Part shown: positions 35,131-43,344 of the stretch, piece after piece | Numbering within the stretch: the first letter of the stretch is position 1 | Layout of the letters: every line of letters begins with the position of its first letter | From: Sulfuritalea sp. | GTDB taxonomy: Bacteria; Pseudomonadota; Gammaproteobacteria; Burkholderiales; Rhodocyclaceae | Direction: 5' to 3' | Assembly: GCA_016716965.1 (NCBI GenBank) | Contig: JADJUP010000027.1 | Span: forward strand, 19,597-83,596 | DNA length: 64,000 nucleotides | Translations under genes and position numbers: made by a program | Notes under the pieces: generated by a model | The model's database searches: none | The model's input: only the letters and a program-made list of their open reading frames with translations | Told to the model about the DNA's origin: nothing

Positions 35131-36346
35131 GGCGTTTGCGATAGGAGTCAAGAAAGCGCGCGATGCGGCCGATGGCCTCGCGCAGGTCGTCTTCGTGCGG
35201 CAGGAAGACCAGGCGGAAATGGTCGGGATGGGGCCAGTTGAAGCCGGTGCCCTGCACCAGCAGCACCTTCTCCGCGGTCAGCAGTTCGCCGATGAACACC
35301 TGGTCGTCGCTGATCGGATACATCTTCGGATCCAGGCGCGGAAACATGTAAAGCGTGGCCTTCGGCTTGACGCAGGTGACTCCCGGGATGGCCGTGATCA
35401 GTTCATGGGCGACGTCGCGCTGGCGGCACATGCGCCCGCCCGGCGCGACCAGGTCGTCGATGCTCTGGTAGCCGCCCAGCGCGGTCTGGATGCCCCATTG
35501 GCCCGGTACGTTGGCGCACAGGCGCATCGAGGCCAGCATGTCGAGGCCGTCGATGTAGTCGCGCGCATGCTTCTTCTCGCCGGAGACGATCATCCAGCCG
35601 GAACGGTAGCCGCAAGAGCGGTAGTTCTTCGACAGGCCATTGAAGGTAATGGTCAGCACGTCCTCCGAAAGGGCGCCGATCGAGGTGTGGCTGGCGCCGT
35701 CGTAAAGCACCTTGTCATAGACCTCGTCGGCGTAGATGATCAGGTCGTTCTGCCGGGCGATCTCGATGATGTCCTTGAGGACCTCGTCGGGGTAGAGGGC
35801 GCCCGTCGGATTGTTCGGATTGATGATCACGATGGCGCGCGTGCGCGGCGTGATCTTGGCGCGGATGTCGGCCAGGTCGGGCAGCCAGCCGGCGCCTTCG
35901 TCGCACAGGTAGTGGCGCGGCGTGCCCCCGGACAGGCTGACGGCAGCGGTCCACAGCGGATAGTCGGGCGCCGGGACAAGGACCTCGTCGCCGCTGTCGA
36001 GCAGCGCGTTCATCGCCATCACGATCAGCTCCGACACGCCGTTGCCGATGTAGATGTCCTCGATGCCGACGCCCTTGATGTGCTTCTGCTGGCTGTAGTG
36101 CATCACCGCCTTGCGCGCAGAAAAAATGCCCTTCGAATCGACGTAACCGGCCGCACCCGGCAGGTTGCGGATCATGTCCTGCTGGATTTCCTCCGGGGAA
36201 TCGAAACCGAAGGCGGCGAGGTTGCCGATATTCAGCTTGATGATCTTGTGGCCTTCCTCTTCCATCTGCCGCGCGCGGGCCAGCACGGGGCCACGTATGT
36301 CGTAGCAGACGTTGTTGAGCTTGGCGGATTTGTTTACAGGCTGCAT
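35120..36346 (-). CDS. alaA: Alanine-type PLP aminotransferase (AlaA family)
   Basis: Class I aminotransferase close to E. coli AlaA (glutamate-pyruvate transaminase). From MQPVNKSAKLNNVCYDIRGP at 36346 it has 408 residues. Diagnostic segments are KLNIGN, GYVDSKGIFSARKA, NGVSELIVMAMNALLDSGDE, IINPNNPTGALYP, and FNGLSKNYRSCGYRSGW with the PLP lysine. The family NPAPFGF reads NLAAFGF here. It heads the operon with hom and thrC, a common betaproteobacterial order that ties it to amino-acid synthesis. The 20 codons upstream of 36346 are not used because homologs start at MxPxxKS. Confidence 0.9.
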   Translation of the reverse strand: MQPVNKSAKLNNVCYDIRGPVLARARQMEEEGHKIIKLNIGNLAAFGFDSPEEIQQDMIRNLPGAAGYVDSKGIFSARKAVMHYSQQKHIKGVGIEDIYIGNGVSELIVMAMNALLDSGDEVLVPAPDYPLWTAAVSLSGGTPRHYLCDEGAGWLPDLADIRAKITPRTRAIVIINPNNPTGALYPDEVLKDIIEIARQNDLIIYADEVYDKVLYDGASHTSIGALSEDVLTITFNGLSKNYRSCGYRSGWMIVSGEKKHARDYIDGLDMLASMRLCANVPGQWGIQTALGGYQSIDDLVAPGGRMCRQRDVAHELITAIPGVTCVKPKATLYMFPRLDPKMYPISDDQVFIGELLTAEKVLLVQGTGFNWPHPDHFRLVFLPHEDDLREAIGRIARFLDSYRKRHGN

Positions 36347-36498
36347 CGGCAACCGTCCTTTCGATTGGAGCACCGGGCGCGGGGCACGCCATTGGCGGAG
36401 AGACAAAGCATCGCCTTGCGGGCGTGGCGCAAAAACCGGGAACCCCGATCATGACGCGACACGCTCGCGTCGGCGAACGTTAAGCGGGAACTAAAAGG

Positions 36499-36504
36499 TA
36501 TAAT
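36499..36504 (+). promoter_or_regulatory. Candidate -10 box (TATAAT) in the alaA/Mth938-like divergent gap
   Basis: A perfect TATAAT about 96 bp before the Mth938-like gene. No good -35 box is seen 17 bp upstream (AACGTT), so this is weak evidence for a promoter of the arn-side genes. Confidence 0.35.
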
Positions 36505-36599
36505 GTTACCGAAGCCATTGCTGCACCGCAAATCCTGATTTGATGCGGCTTCCAGCCGGTCTTGCCCCACCCCGCCCCAGGTCGATATCGCCGCCCCGC

Positions 36600-36980
36600 A
36601 TGAAGCTGCATTCCACTGTCACCCCCGGTCTGCTTGCGATCACCGCCTATGACGCAAGCCACATTGCCGTGAATGGCCGGCCCCTGAAACGCAGCTTCCT
36701 CCTTACCCCGCGGCGCCTGATCGAAGACTGGCCGCCGGAGACCTTCGAATCCATGACCGCCGCCGACATGGACGCGATCGCCGCCCTGGAATGCCCCATC
36801 GTGCTGCTCGGCACCGGATTGCGCCAGCGCTTTCCCTCCCCCGAACTTCTGCGTCCGCTGATCGAACGACGCATCGGTGTCGAGGTGATGGACAGCCACG
36901 CCGCCTGCCGCACCTACAACATCCTGATGGCCGAGGGCCGCGACGTCGCCGCCGCACTGATCGTCGAATGCGCGCCCTAG
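36600..36980 (+). CDS. Mth938-like domain (DUF498) protein
   Basis: A 126-residue protein of the Mth938/NDUFAF3-like fold from the ATG at 36600. The typical line is GRPLKRSFLLTPRRLIEDWPP followed by CPIVLLGTGLRQRFP and GVEVMDSHAACRTYNILMAEGRDVAAALI. The molecular function is unknown in bacteria. The stop codon lies inside the next gene (13-bp overlap), so it is translationally linked to the ArnT-like glycosyltransferase. Confidence 0.85.
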   Translation: MKLHSTVTPGLLAITAYDASHIAVNGRPLKRSFLLTPRRLIEDWPPETFESMTAADMDAIAALECPIVLLGTGLRQRFPSPELLRPLIERRIGVEVMDSHAACRTYNILMAEGRDVAAALIVECAP

Positions 36981-38629
36981 TTCAACCGCGCGACCAGCAC
37001 CGCGGCACACTGCTGGCGCTGCTGCTGGCCTTCAGCCTGCTCTGGTTCGGCACGCTGGAGCAGCGACGCCTGATCAATCCCGACGAGGGCCGCTACGCCG
37101 AAATTCCGCGGGAGATGGTGGCTAGTGGCGACTGGCTGACACCGCGCCTGAACGGCTTCAAATATTTCGAAAAGCCCGCGCTGCAATACTGGGCGACGGC
37201 TACTGCCTTCAGCGCCTTTGGCGAACACCACTGGACCGCCCGCCTCTGGCCGGCACTGACCGGTTTTCTCGGCGTGCTGTTCACCGCATTCGCCACCGCC
37301 CGACTGTTCGGCCGACAAGCCGGCCTTATCGCCGGCGCCGTGCTCGGCGGCAGCCTGCTGTGGAACGTGATCGGGCATATCAATACGCTGGACATGGGAG
37401 TCAGTTTCTTCCTCGCCGCGGCGGTATTTGCGCTTTGCCTGGCACAACGCGACGATGCCAATCCGCGCGAAAGTCGGCGCTGGCAGGACGGTGCCTGGGT
37501 GCTGCTTGCGCTCGCCGTACTGTCCAAGGGACTCATCGGACTGGCGCTACCGGCGTTCGTCGTCGTCGCCTATGCAATTTGGCAACGCGACCCCGGCTTC
37601 ATCCTGCGCATCCGCCCCGGGCGCGGCCTGGCGATCCTGCTTGCCATCACGGCGCCGTGGTTCGTCGCGGTATCGCTGGCCAATCCCGAGTTCGCCCATT
37701 TCTTTTTCATTCATGAGCATTTCGAGCGCTTCCTGACCAAGACCCACGGTCGCTACCAACCTCCCTGGTATTTCTTCCCGATATTGCTGGCGGGCATGCT
37801 GCCCTGGCTCGGCGTGCTGGCACAGGGACTGGTCGCCGGTGCCCGGCGCGAGCCGGGCCAGCACTTCCAGCCGCGTCGCTTCCTTTTCCTGTGGGCAGTG
37901 CTGGTCTTCGTCTTTTTCTCGGCTTCCGGTTCCAAACTCTCCTCTTACATCCTGCCGATCTTTCCTGCCCTGGCGGCGCTGATCGGCCACTACCTGATGG
38001 AAGGAAAGGCCAACCGCCGCATCACCAAGCTCACCCTCCCCGCCGCGCTGATCGGTGGGGTTTCCCTGCTGCTGGTGCCTTTCGTCACGCGCTTCGCCAG
38101 CGCGAAGGTACCCGTTGCGCTGTTCGAGGCCTACCAGCCCTGGCTGTATGCGGGTGCCGCCGCCCTCTGCCTGGCCGGTCTGGCGGCATTCCGGCTGGGG
38201 CGGCAGGGACGCAGCGTGGCTGCTGTGTTCGTCCTGGCGTTCGGCGGCTTCATATTCGGTCAGGGCATCCTGCTAGGCCACGACAAGCTCGCCGTGGCCA
38301 ACTCGGCACACGACGTTGCCGCCAGCATTAGTCCCCAGCTTGCGCCGGAAACGCCCTTCTTCAGCGTCGATACCTACGACCAGAGCCTGCAGTTCTACCT
38401 GAAGCGCACCACGACCATGGTGGCCTACCGCGACGAACTTGCGTTCGGGATCTCGCGCGAACCCGAAAAGTTCATTGCCGACCTTGCCGAATTCGAGCGC
38501 ACCTGGCTGGCCACTCCGGCTGCCTGGGCGCTGATGTCGCCGGCCACCTGGCAGGAAATGCAGCGTAAAGGATTGCCGATGACCGAAGTCCTGCGCGACA
38601 CGCGCCGCGTGATAGTGAGAAAGCCATGA
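36968..38629 (+). CDS. arnT: ArnT-like lipid A 4-amino-4-deoxy-L-arabinose transferase (GT83)
   Basis: Inner-membrane glycosyltransferase that would move L-Ara4N from undecaprenyl phosphate to lipid A in the periplasm. From the ATG at 36968 it has 553 residues with about 12 hydrophobic segments in the N-terminal 420 and a soluble C-terminal domain, as in ArnT. The motif LINPDEGRYAEIPREM in the first periplasmic loop contains the acidic residues important in GT83 enzymes. KTHGRYQPPWYFFPIL is another family landmark. The open frame upstream of 36968 overlaps another gene and is not used. The following genes complete an arn operon. Confidence 0.87.
   Translation: MRALVQPRDQHRGTLLALLLAFSLLWFGTLEQRRLINPDEGRYAEIPREMVASGDWLTPRLNGFKYFEKPALQYWATATAFSAFGEHHWTARLWPALTGFLGVLFTAFATARLFGRQAGLIAGAVLGGSLLWNVIGHINTLDMGVSFFLAAAVFALCLAQRDDANPRESRRWQDGAWVLLALAVLSKGLIGLALPAFVVVAYAIWQRDPGFILRIRPGRGLAILLAITAPWFVAVSLANPEFAHFFFIHEHFERFLTKTHGRYQPPWYFFPILLAGMLPWLGVLAQGLVAGARREPGQHFQPRRFLFLWAVLVFVFFSASGSKLSSYILPIFPALAALIGHYLMEGKANRRITKLTLPAALIGGVSLLLVPFVTRFASAKVPVALFEAYQPWLYAGAAALCLAGLAAFRLGRQGRSVAAVFVLAFGGFIFGQGILLGHDKLAVANSAHDVAASISPQLAPETPFFSVDTYDQSLQFYLKRTTTMVAYRDELAFGISREPEKFIADLAEFERTWLATPAAWALMSPATWQEMQRKGLPMTEVLRDTRRVIVRKP
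37472..37493 (+). repeat. 22-bp dispersed motif, copy 7
   Basis: AGTCGGCGCTGG-CAGG-ACGGTG in arnT, coding strand, but in a different frame from the rfbA copy (reads ESRRWQDG). Confidence 0.75.
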
Positions 38630-38997
38630 ACGCCACCAGTTTCTCCCTGATCCTCGCCGGGGTGCTGCTCAACGCCGCCGCGCAGTTGCTGCTCAAGGCC
38701 GGCACCAATGCGGTCGGCCATTTCGAGTTCCATGCCGACAACATCCTGCCGGTCGGCCTCAGGCTGGCCTTCCAACCCTACATCATGACCGGCATGGCCT
38801 GCTACGCGGTAAGCCTGGTGGTCTGGATCATGGCGCTGTCGCGGGTGCCGGTGTCGATCGCCTACCCGATGCTGTCCATCGGTTACGTGATCAATGCCTT
38901 CATCGCCTGGCAGTGGTTCGGCGAAGCGCTCGCCGCGCAGAAGCTGCTGGGCATCGGCTTCATCGTGGTCGGCGTGGTCTTGGTGGCGCGCTCGTGA
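38626..38997 (+). CDS. SMR-family transporter, ArnE/ArnF-like
   Basis: A 123-residue protein with four membrane segments of the small multidrug resistance/EamA type (LLNAAAQLLLKAGTN, VPVSIAYPMLSIGYV, LLGIGFIVVGVVLV). In arn operons such subunits (ArnE and ArnF) flip undecaprenyl-phosphate-L-Ara4N to the periplasm. Only one is present here, so it may act as a homodimer. The ATG overlaps the arnT stop by 4 bp and the stop overlaps the arnB GTG. Confidence 0.83.
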   Translation: MNATSFSLILAGVLLNAAAQLLLKAGTNAVGHFEFHADNILPVGLRLAFQPYIMTGMACYAVSLVVWIMALSRVPVSIAYPMLSIGYVINAFIAWQWFGEALAAQKLLGIGFIVVGVVLVARS

Positions 38998-40124
38998 GCC
39001 AGGGCTTCCTGCCGTTTACTCGGCCCTCGATCGACGAGGAAACCATCGCCGACGTCGCCGCCGTGCTGCGTTCCGGCTGGATCACCAGCGGGCCCAAGGT
39101 GCAGGCCTTCGAGACGGCGCTGTCCGCCCACTGCGGTGGCCGCCCGGTGCGCGCCTTCAGTTCCGGCACGGCAACCCTCGAAGTGGCGATGCGCCTGGCA
39201 AAAGTCGGCGCCGGCGACACGGTGATCACCACGCCCCTGACCTGGGTCGCCACCGCCAACGTGATCCTCGAAGTCGGCGCGCGGCCCATCCTGGTCGACA
39301 TCGACCCCGTCACGCGCAACATCGACCTCGACCGCATCGAAGCGGCGATTGCGCCGGACACCAAAGCCATAATCCCCGTCGACCTGGCAGGCCTGCCGGT
39401 GGATCGCGACCGGCTATACGCGATCGCTGAACGACGTCACCTGCGCGTGATCGAGGATGCCGCGCAATCCTTCGGCGCATCGTGGAACGGGCGACCCATC
39501 GGCAACTCCTTCGGCGCCAATCGGGACTTCGTCTCCTTCAGCTTCCACGCCAACAAGAACCTGACCACCGGCGAGGGCGGCGCCCTGGTGCTGCCCGCCG
39601 ATGTCGATGCCGGGCTGTGCGAGCGGTTGCGCCTGCAGGGCGTGCGTCGCTTTGCCGACGGCGGCATGGAAGTCGACGTTCTGGGCGGCAAGTCCAACAT
39701 GACCGACATTGCGGCCGCCATCGGCCTTGGCCAACTCAAGCACCTGGCCGACTTCACCGCGCGCCGCCGCGACCTGGCCCGGCGCTACTTCGAATGCATC
39801 GACCGCGACCTTGGACTGGAACTGCCCGTGGCCGACTTCACCTGCTCGAACTGGCACATGTTCCAGGTGCTGCTCCCCGCCGGCACGGATCGAGGCCGCT
39901 TCATCGCGCGTATGAAGGATCTGGGCATCGGCGTCGGCGTGCACTACCCGCCGCTGCACCTGTTCTCGCTTTACCGGGCGCTGGGCTTCAAGCCGGGCGA
40001 CTTTCCCCATGCGGAACGGATCGGCGCCGCCATCGTTTCCCTGCCGCTGTTTCCCTCGATGCTGGACAGCGACGTCGAGCGCGTCTGCAGCGCGTTGGCC
40101 GCCAGCCTGCCGGAGTCCGCATGA
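38994..40124 (+). CDS. arnB: UDP-4-amino-4-deoxy-L-arabinose aminotransferase (DegT/ArnB family)
   Basis: PLP aminotransferase that makes UDP-L-Ara4N from the 4-keto sugar. Start GTG at 38994 overlaps the upstream TGA (GTGA), giving 376 residues. Motifs are FLPFTRPSIDEETI at the N-terminus, FSSGTATLEVAMRL, DAAQSFGASW, and SFSFHANKNLTTGEGG with the PLP lysine K188. GVGVHYPPLHLFSLY lies near the C-terminus. It begins the enzyme part of the arn operon. Confidence 0.92.
   Translation: MSQGFLPFTRPSIDEETIADVAAVLRSGWITSGPKVQAFETALSAHCGGRPVRAFSSGTATLEVAMRLAKVGAGDTVITTPLTWVATANVILEVGARPILVDIDPVTRNIDLDRIEAAIAPDTKAIIPVDLAGLPVDRDRLYAIAERRHLRVIEDAAQSFGASWNGRPIGNSFGANRDFVSFSFHANKNLTTGEGGALVLPADVDAGLCERLRLQGVRRFADGGMEVDVLGGKSNMTDIAAAIGLGQLKHLADFTARRRDLARRYFECIDRDLGLELPVADFTCSNWHMFQVLLPAGTDRGRFIARMKDLGIGVGVHYPPLHLFSLYRALGFKPGDFPHAERIGAAIVSLPLFPSMLDSDVERVCSALAASLPESA
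39203..39224 (+). repeat. 22-bp dispersed motif, copy 8
   Basis: AGTCGGCGCCGG-CGAC-ACGGTG in arnB, coding strand, reading KVGAGDTV. Confidence 0.72.
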
Positions 40125-41059
40125 ACGTACCGAACCTGTCCATCGTCATTCCCATCTATAACGAGGAATCCGGCCTCGAAACACTATTCGCCCGCCTCTA
40201 CCCGGCACTCGACGCGCTGGGCGAACCCTACGAGGTCGTCTTCGTCAACGACGGAAGCCGTGATCGCTCTGCAGCCATCCTGCGCCAGCAGTTCGAGGCC
40301 CGGCCCGATGTCACCCGCGTCATCCTGTTAGCCGCCAATGCCGGGCAGCACATGGCCATCATGGCCGGCTTCGAGCACTGCAGCGGCGAGATCGTCGTCA
40401 CGCTCGATGCCGACCTGCAGAACCCACCCGAGGAAATCGGCAAGCTGGTGGCCAAGATGCGCGAAGGCCACGACTACGTCGGCAGCATCCGCCGCGAACG
40501 CCAGGACAGCCTGTTCCGTACCTGGGCCTCGCTGGCCATGAACCGCCTGCGCGAGAAGATCACCCGCATCAAGATCACCGACCAGGGCAACATGCTGCGC
40601 GCCTACTCGCGCAATGTAGTGAATGCGATCAACAGTTGCAAGGAAGTCTCGACTTTCATCCCGGCGCTGGCCTATACCTTCGCCCGCAATCCGGCCGAAA
40701 TCGTGGTCGAGCACGAGGAACGCGCCGCGGGCGAATCGAAATATTCGATCTACAGCCTGATCCGGCTCAACTTCGACCTGATGACGGGATTCTCGCTGGT
40801 TCCGCTGCAGTGGTTTTCCATGCTCGGCATCCTGGTCTCGCTCGGTTCGGCGGCGCTGTTCGTGCTGCTGATCGTGCGCCGCCTGATCATCGGCCCGGAA
40901 GCCGAGGGCCTGTTCACCCTGTTCGCCCTGATGTTCTTCCTGATCGGCCTGGCGCTATTCGGCATCGGCCTGCTCGGCGAGTACGTCGGTCGCGTCTACC
41001 AGCAGGTGCGCCACCGCCCGCGTTACCTGATCGAAGCCATCCTCGAGCGCAAGGAATGA
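40121..41059 (+). CDS. arnC: Undecaprenyl-phosphate 4-deoxy-4-formamido-L-arabinose transferase
   Basis: GT2 polyprenyl-phosphate glycosyltransferase of 312 residues starting at the ATG within ATGA at the arnB stop. The GT-A domain shows LSIVIPIYNEESGL, VFVNDGSRD and VVTLDADLQNPPEEI (the metal-binding acidic motif). Two C-terminal membrane segments (LGILVSLGSAALFVLLIV and LMFFLIGLALFGIGLLGEYVG) fit ArnC. DPM-like relatives such as GtrB are alternatives, but the operon context favours ArnC. A G-homopolymer-rich gap follows it. Confidence 0.9.
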   Translation: MNVPNLSIVIPIYNEESGLETLFARLYPALDALGEPYEVVFVNDGSRDRSAAILRQQFEARPDVTRVILLAANAGQHMAIMAGFEHCSGEIVVTLDADLQNPPEEIGKLVAKMREGHDYVGSIRRERQDSLFRTWASLAMNRLREKITRIKITDQGNMLRAYSRNVVNAINSCKEVSTFIPALAYTFARNPAEIVVEHEERAAGESKYSIYSLIRLNFDLMTGFSLVPLQWFSMLGILVSLGSAALFVLLIVRRLIIGPEAEGLFTLFALMFFLIGLALFGIGLLGEYVGRVYQQVRHRPRYLIEAILERKE

Positions 41060-41099
41060 GCGCCCCGCACGGCCGCCCGAAGGGGCGCCAGCCAAACAG

Positions 41100-41216
41100 G
41101 CGCAGCGGCGCCCCCCCCCGGGCGGGGGGGGGGCGGGGGGGGGCGGGGGGGGGCCGCCCCGGGCCGGCGGGGGCGGGCGGCCGGGCGCGGGCGGGGGGGG
41201 GGGTTGGGGGAGGGTT
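41100..41216. other. G/C-homopolymer tract, probably unreliable sequence
   Basis: About 115 bp made almost only of G and C with G runs up to 11 between arnC and the formyltransferase gene. The flanking bases (CGCCCCGCACGGCC and GGCCGCCCGAAGGGGCG) could fold into a GC-rich hairpin, perhaps a REP-like element. I see no gene here. Confidence 0.7.
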
Positions 41217-41221
41217 GTTCA

Positions 41222-42172
41222 ATGAGTCGCGCGATCGTCTTCGCCTACCATAACGTCGGCGTACGCTGCCTGTCGGTGCTGCTGGCGCATGGCGTCGATG
41301 TGGCTTGCGTGGTGACCCACACCGACAACCCCGCCGAGACCATCTGGTTCGACAGCGTCGCCGAACTCGCCGCGCGACACGGCATTCCGGTGATTACCCC
41401 GGAGGATCCCAACGCCGCGAACGTCGTCGCCGAACTCTCGGCCCTGCGACCCGAATTCCTGTTTTCCTTCTATTACCGGCTGATGCTGAAAGCGCCCTTG
41501 CTGGCGCTGCCGCCACAGGGTGCATGGAACATGCACGGCTCCTTGCTGCCCCGCTATCGGGGCCGGGTACCGGTGAACTGGGCGATCATCCACGGCGAGC
41601 GGGAAACCGGCGCCACCCTGCACCGCATGCTGGAAAAGCCCGACGCGGGCGAAATCGTCGCGCAGCAGGCGGTACCCATCCTGCCCGACGACACCGCGTT
41701 CGACGTCTTCAACAAGGTCACGCTGGCCGCCGAACTGGCCCTCGACGGGGTTCTCCCCGACTTGCTGGCGGGTTGTGCGCAAGCCAGGCCACAGGATCTG
41801 GCCGCCGGCAGCTATTTCGGTGGACGCAGGGCCGAGGACGGCCGCATCCACTGGTCGCGGCCCGCCTCTGAGGTACATAACCTGATCCGCGCCGTGGCGC
41901 CACCCTATCCGGGCGCCTTCGCGGATACCACCCAAGGCCGCCTGAGGGTGCTGCGCAGCCTGCATCCGACGGGAAAAGCCGGCCCGTTCAGCGGTCACCC
42001 GACGCTGTTCGTCGATGACGACAAGCTGTATGCCGAATGCGGTGACGGGCAGGTTTTGCGTCTGCTCGCGGTAGAATTGCAGGGTTTGCCGCTGCTGTCG
42101 TCGCAGGCCACCCTCACCGCAGGCGACCAGCTCAACGCAATTTTTGGAACCCCGGCACTCCCCCTGACATGA
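41222..42172 (+). CDS. Formyltransferase, ArnA N-terminal domain homolog
   Basis: Would N-formylate UDP-L-Ara4N with 10-formyl-THF, the job of the N-terminal half of ArnA. From the ATG at 41222 it has 316 residues, with GGAGGG 7 bp upstream. The catalytic triad region is seen as WNMHGSLLPRYRGRVPVNW (Asn and His) and EKPDAGEIVAQQ (Asp). The C-terminal OB-like FMT domain begins near residue 205 (GRIHWSRPASEVHNLIRAV). In E. coli this domain is fused to the decarboxylase; here the two are separate, overlapping genes. Confidence 0.9.
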   Translation: MSRAIVFAYHNVGVRCLSVLLAHGVDVACVVTHTDNPAETIWFDSVAELAARHGIPVITPEDPNAANVVAELSALRPEFLFSFYYRLMLKAPLLALPPQGAWNMHGSLLPRYRGRVPVNWAIIHGERETGATLHRMLEKPDAGEIVAQQAVPILPDDTAFDVFNKVTLAAELALDGVLPDLLAGCAQARPQDLAAGSYFGGRRAEDGRIHWSRPASEVHNLIRAVAPPYPGAFADTTQGRLRVLRSLHPTGKAGPFSGHPTLFVDDDKLYAECGDGQVLRLLAVELQGLPLLSSQATLTAGDQLNAIFGTPALPLT

Positions 42173-43224
42173 AGAAAATCCTCATCCTCGGCGTCAACGG
42201 CTTCATCGGGCACCATCTCTCCCAGCGCATCATGGAAACGACCGACTGGGAGGTTCATGGCATGGACATGAATTCCGACCGCGTCGCGGACCTGATGGCC
42301 GCACCAGCAACGAAGGGCCGCTTCCATTTCTTCGAAGGCGACCTGATGATCAACAAGGAGTGGATCGAGTACCACGTCAAGAAATGCGACGTGATCCTGC
42401 CCCTGGTCGCCATCGCCACACCGGCCACCTACGTCAAGGAGCCGCTGCGCGTCTTCGAACTGGATTTCGAGGCCAACCTGCCGATCATCCGCCAGGCGGT
42501 CAAATACGGCAAACGCGTGGTATTCCCGTCCACCTCCGAGGTCTATGGCATGAGCCAGGACGCCGAGTTCGACCCGGAGAACTCCAACCTGGTGCTGGGG
42601 CCGATCAACAAGCCGCGCTGGATCTATTCCTGCGCCAAGCAGATGATGGACCGAGTGATCCACGCCTACGGCCAGCAGGAAGGCCTGCAATACACGCTGT
42701 TCCGCCCCTTCAACTGGATCGGCCCGGGCCTCGATTCGATCTACACGCCGAAGGAAGGCAGTTCGCGCGTAATCACCCAGTTCCTCGGCCACATCGTGCG
42801 CGGCGAACCGATCAAGCTGGTCGATGGCGGCGCGCAGAAGCGCTCCTTCACCTACGTCACCGATGGCATCGATGCCCTGATGAAGATCATTGAGAACCCC
42901 GGCGGCATCGCCAACGGCAAGATCTACAACATCGGCAACCCGCGCAACAATTATTCGATTCGCGAACTGGCGACCCTGATGCTCGATCTGGCGCGACAGT
43001 ATCCGGAATACGCCGAAGGCGTCGCCCGGGTGAAGGTCCTCGAGACGACCTCCGGCGAGTATTACGGCAGCGGGTACCAGGACACGCAACACCGGGTGCC
43101 GAAGATCGCCAACACCATGGCCGACCTCGACTGGGCGCCCAAGGTCGGTTTCGAGGCCGCCCTGCGCGGGATTTTCGAAGCCTACCGCGACCACGTCGCC
43201 GAAGCGCGTGGGCTGATGGATTGA
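42169..43224 (+). CDS. UDP-glucuronate decarboxylase, ArnA C-terminal domain homolog
   Basis: Would oxidatively decarboxylate UDP-glucuronate to UDP-4-keto-pentose with NAD. The 351-residue extended SDR has ILILGVNGFIGHHLS for NAD, FPSTSEVYGM and the Tyr/Lys pair in WIYSCAKQMMDRVI. FRPFNWIGPGLDSIYTPKEGSSR contains the ArnA-specific Glu/Arg-rich loop. The start overlaps the formyltransferase stop by 4 bp. Without the formyltransferase it could also act as a UDP-xylose synthase, but the operon argues for L-Ara4N. Confidence 0.9.
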   Translation: MKKILILGVNGFIGHHLSQRIMETTDWEVHGMDMNSDRVADLMAAPATKGRFHFFEGDLMINKEWIEYHVKKCDVILPLVAIATPATYVKEPLRVFELDFEANLPIIRQAVKYGKRVVFPSTSEVYGMSQDAEFDPENSNLVLGPINKPRWIYSCAKQMMDRVIHAYGQQEGLQYTLFRPFNWIGPGLDSIYTPKEGSSRVITQFLGHIVRGEPIKLVDGGAQKRSFTYVTDGIDALMKIIENPGGIANGKIYNIGNPRNNYSIRELATLMLDLARQYPEYAEGVARVKVLETTSGEYYGSGYQDTQHRVPKIANTMADLDWAPKVGFEAALRGIFEAYRDHVAEARGLMD

Positions 43225-43234
43225 GCGAAAATAT

Positions 43235-43344
43235 GGCCCCCCACGCTCGCATTGGCGGGGCTCGCGGGGCGCGGGCGCCGGGGGGGGGCCCACCCCCACC
43301 ACGGGGGGGCGGCTGCCCCCTAGGGGCGGCCCGTCGAGGGCAGC
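43235..43344. other. GC-rich hairpin region between decarboxylase and arnD genes
   Basis: Contains CCCCCCACGCTCGC, several G or C runs of 6-9, and GCCCCCTAGGGGC, an inverted repeat (43314-43326). This resembles the GC-rich intergenic REP-type elements I remember from betaproteobacteria, with a middle part that may be badly resolved. No coding capacity is seen. Confidence 0.5.
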
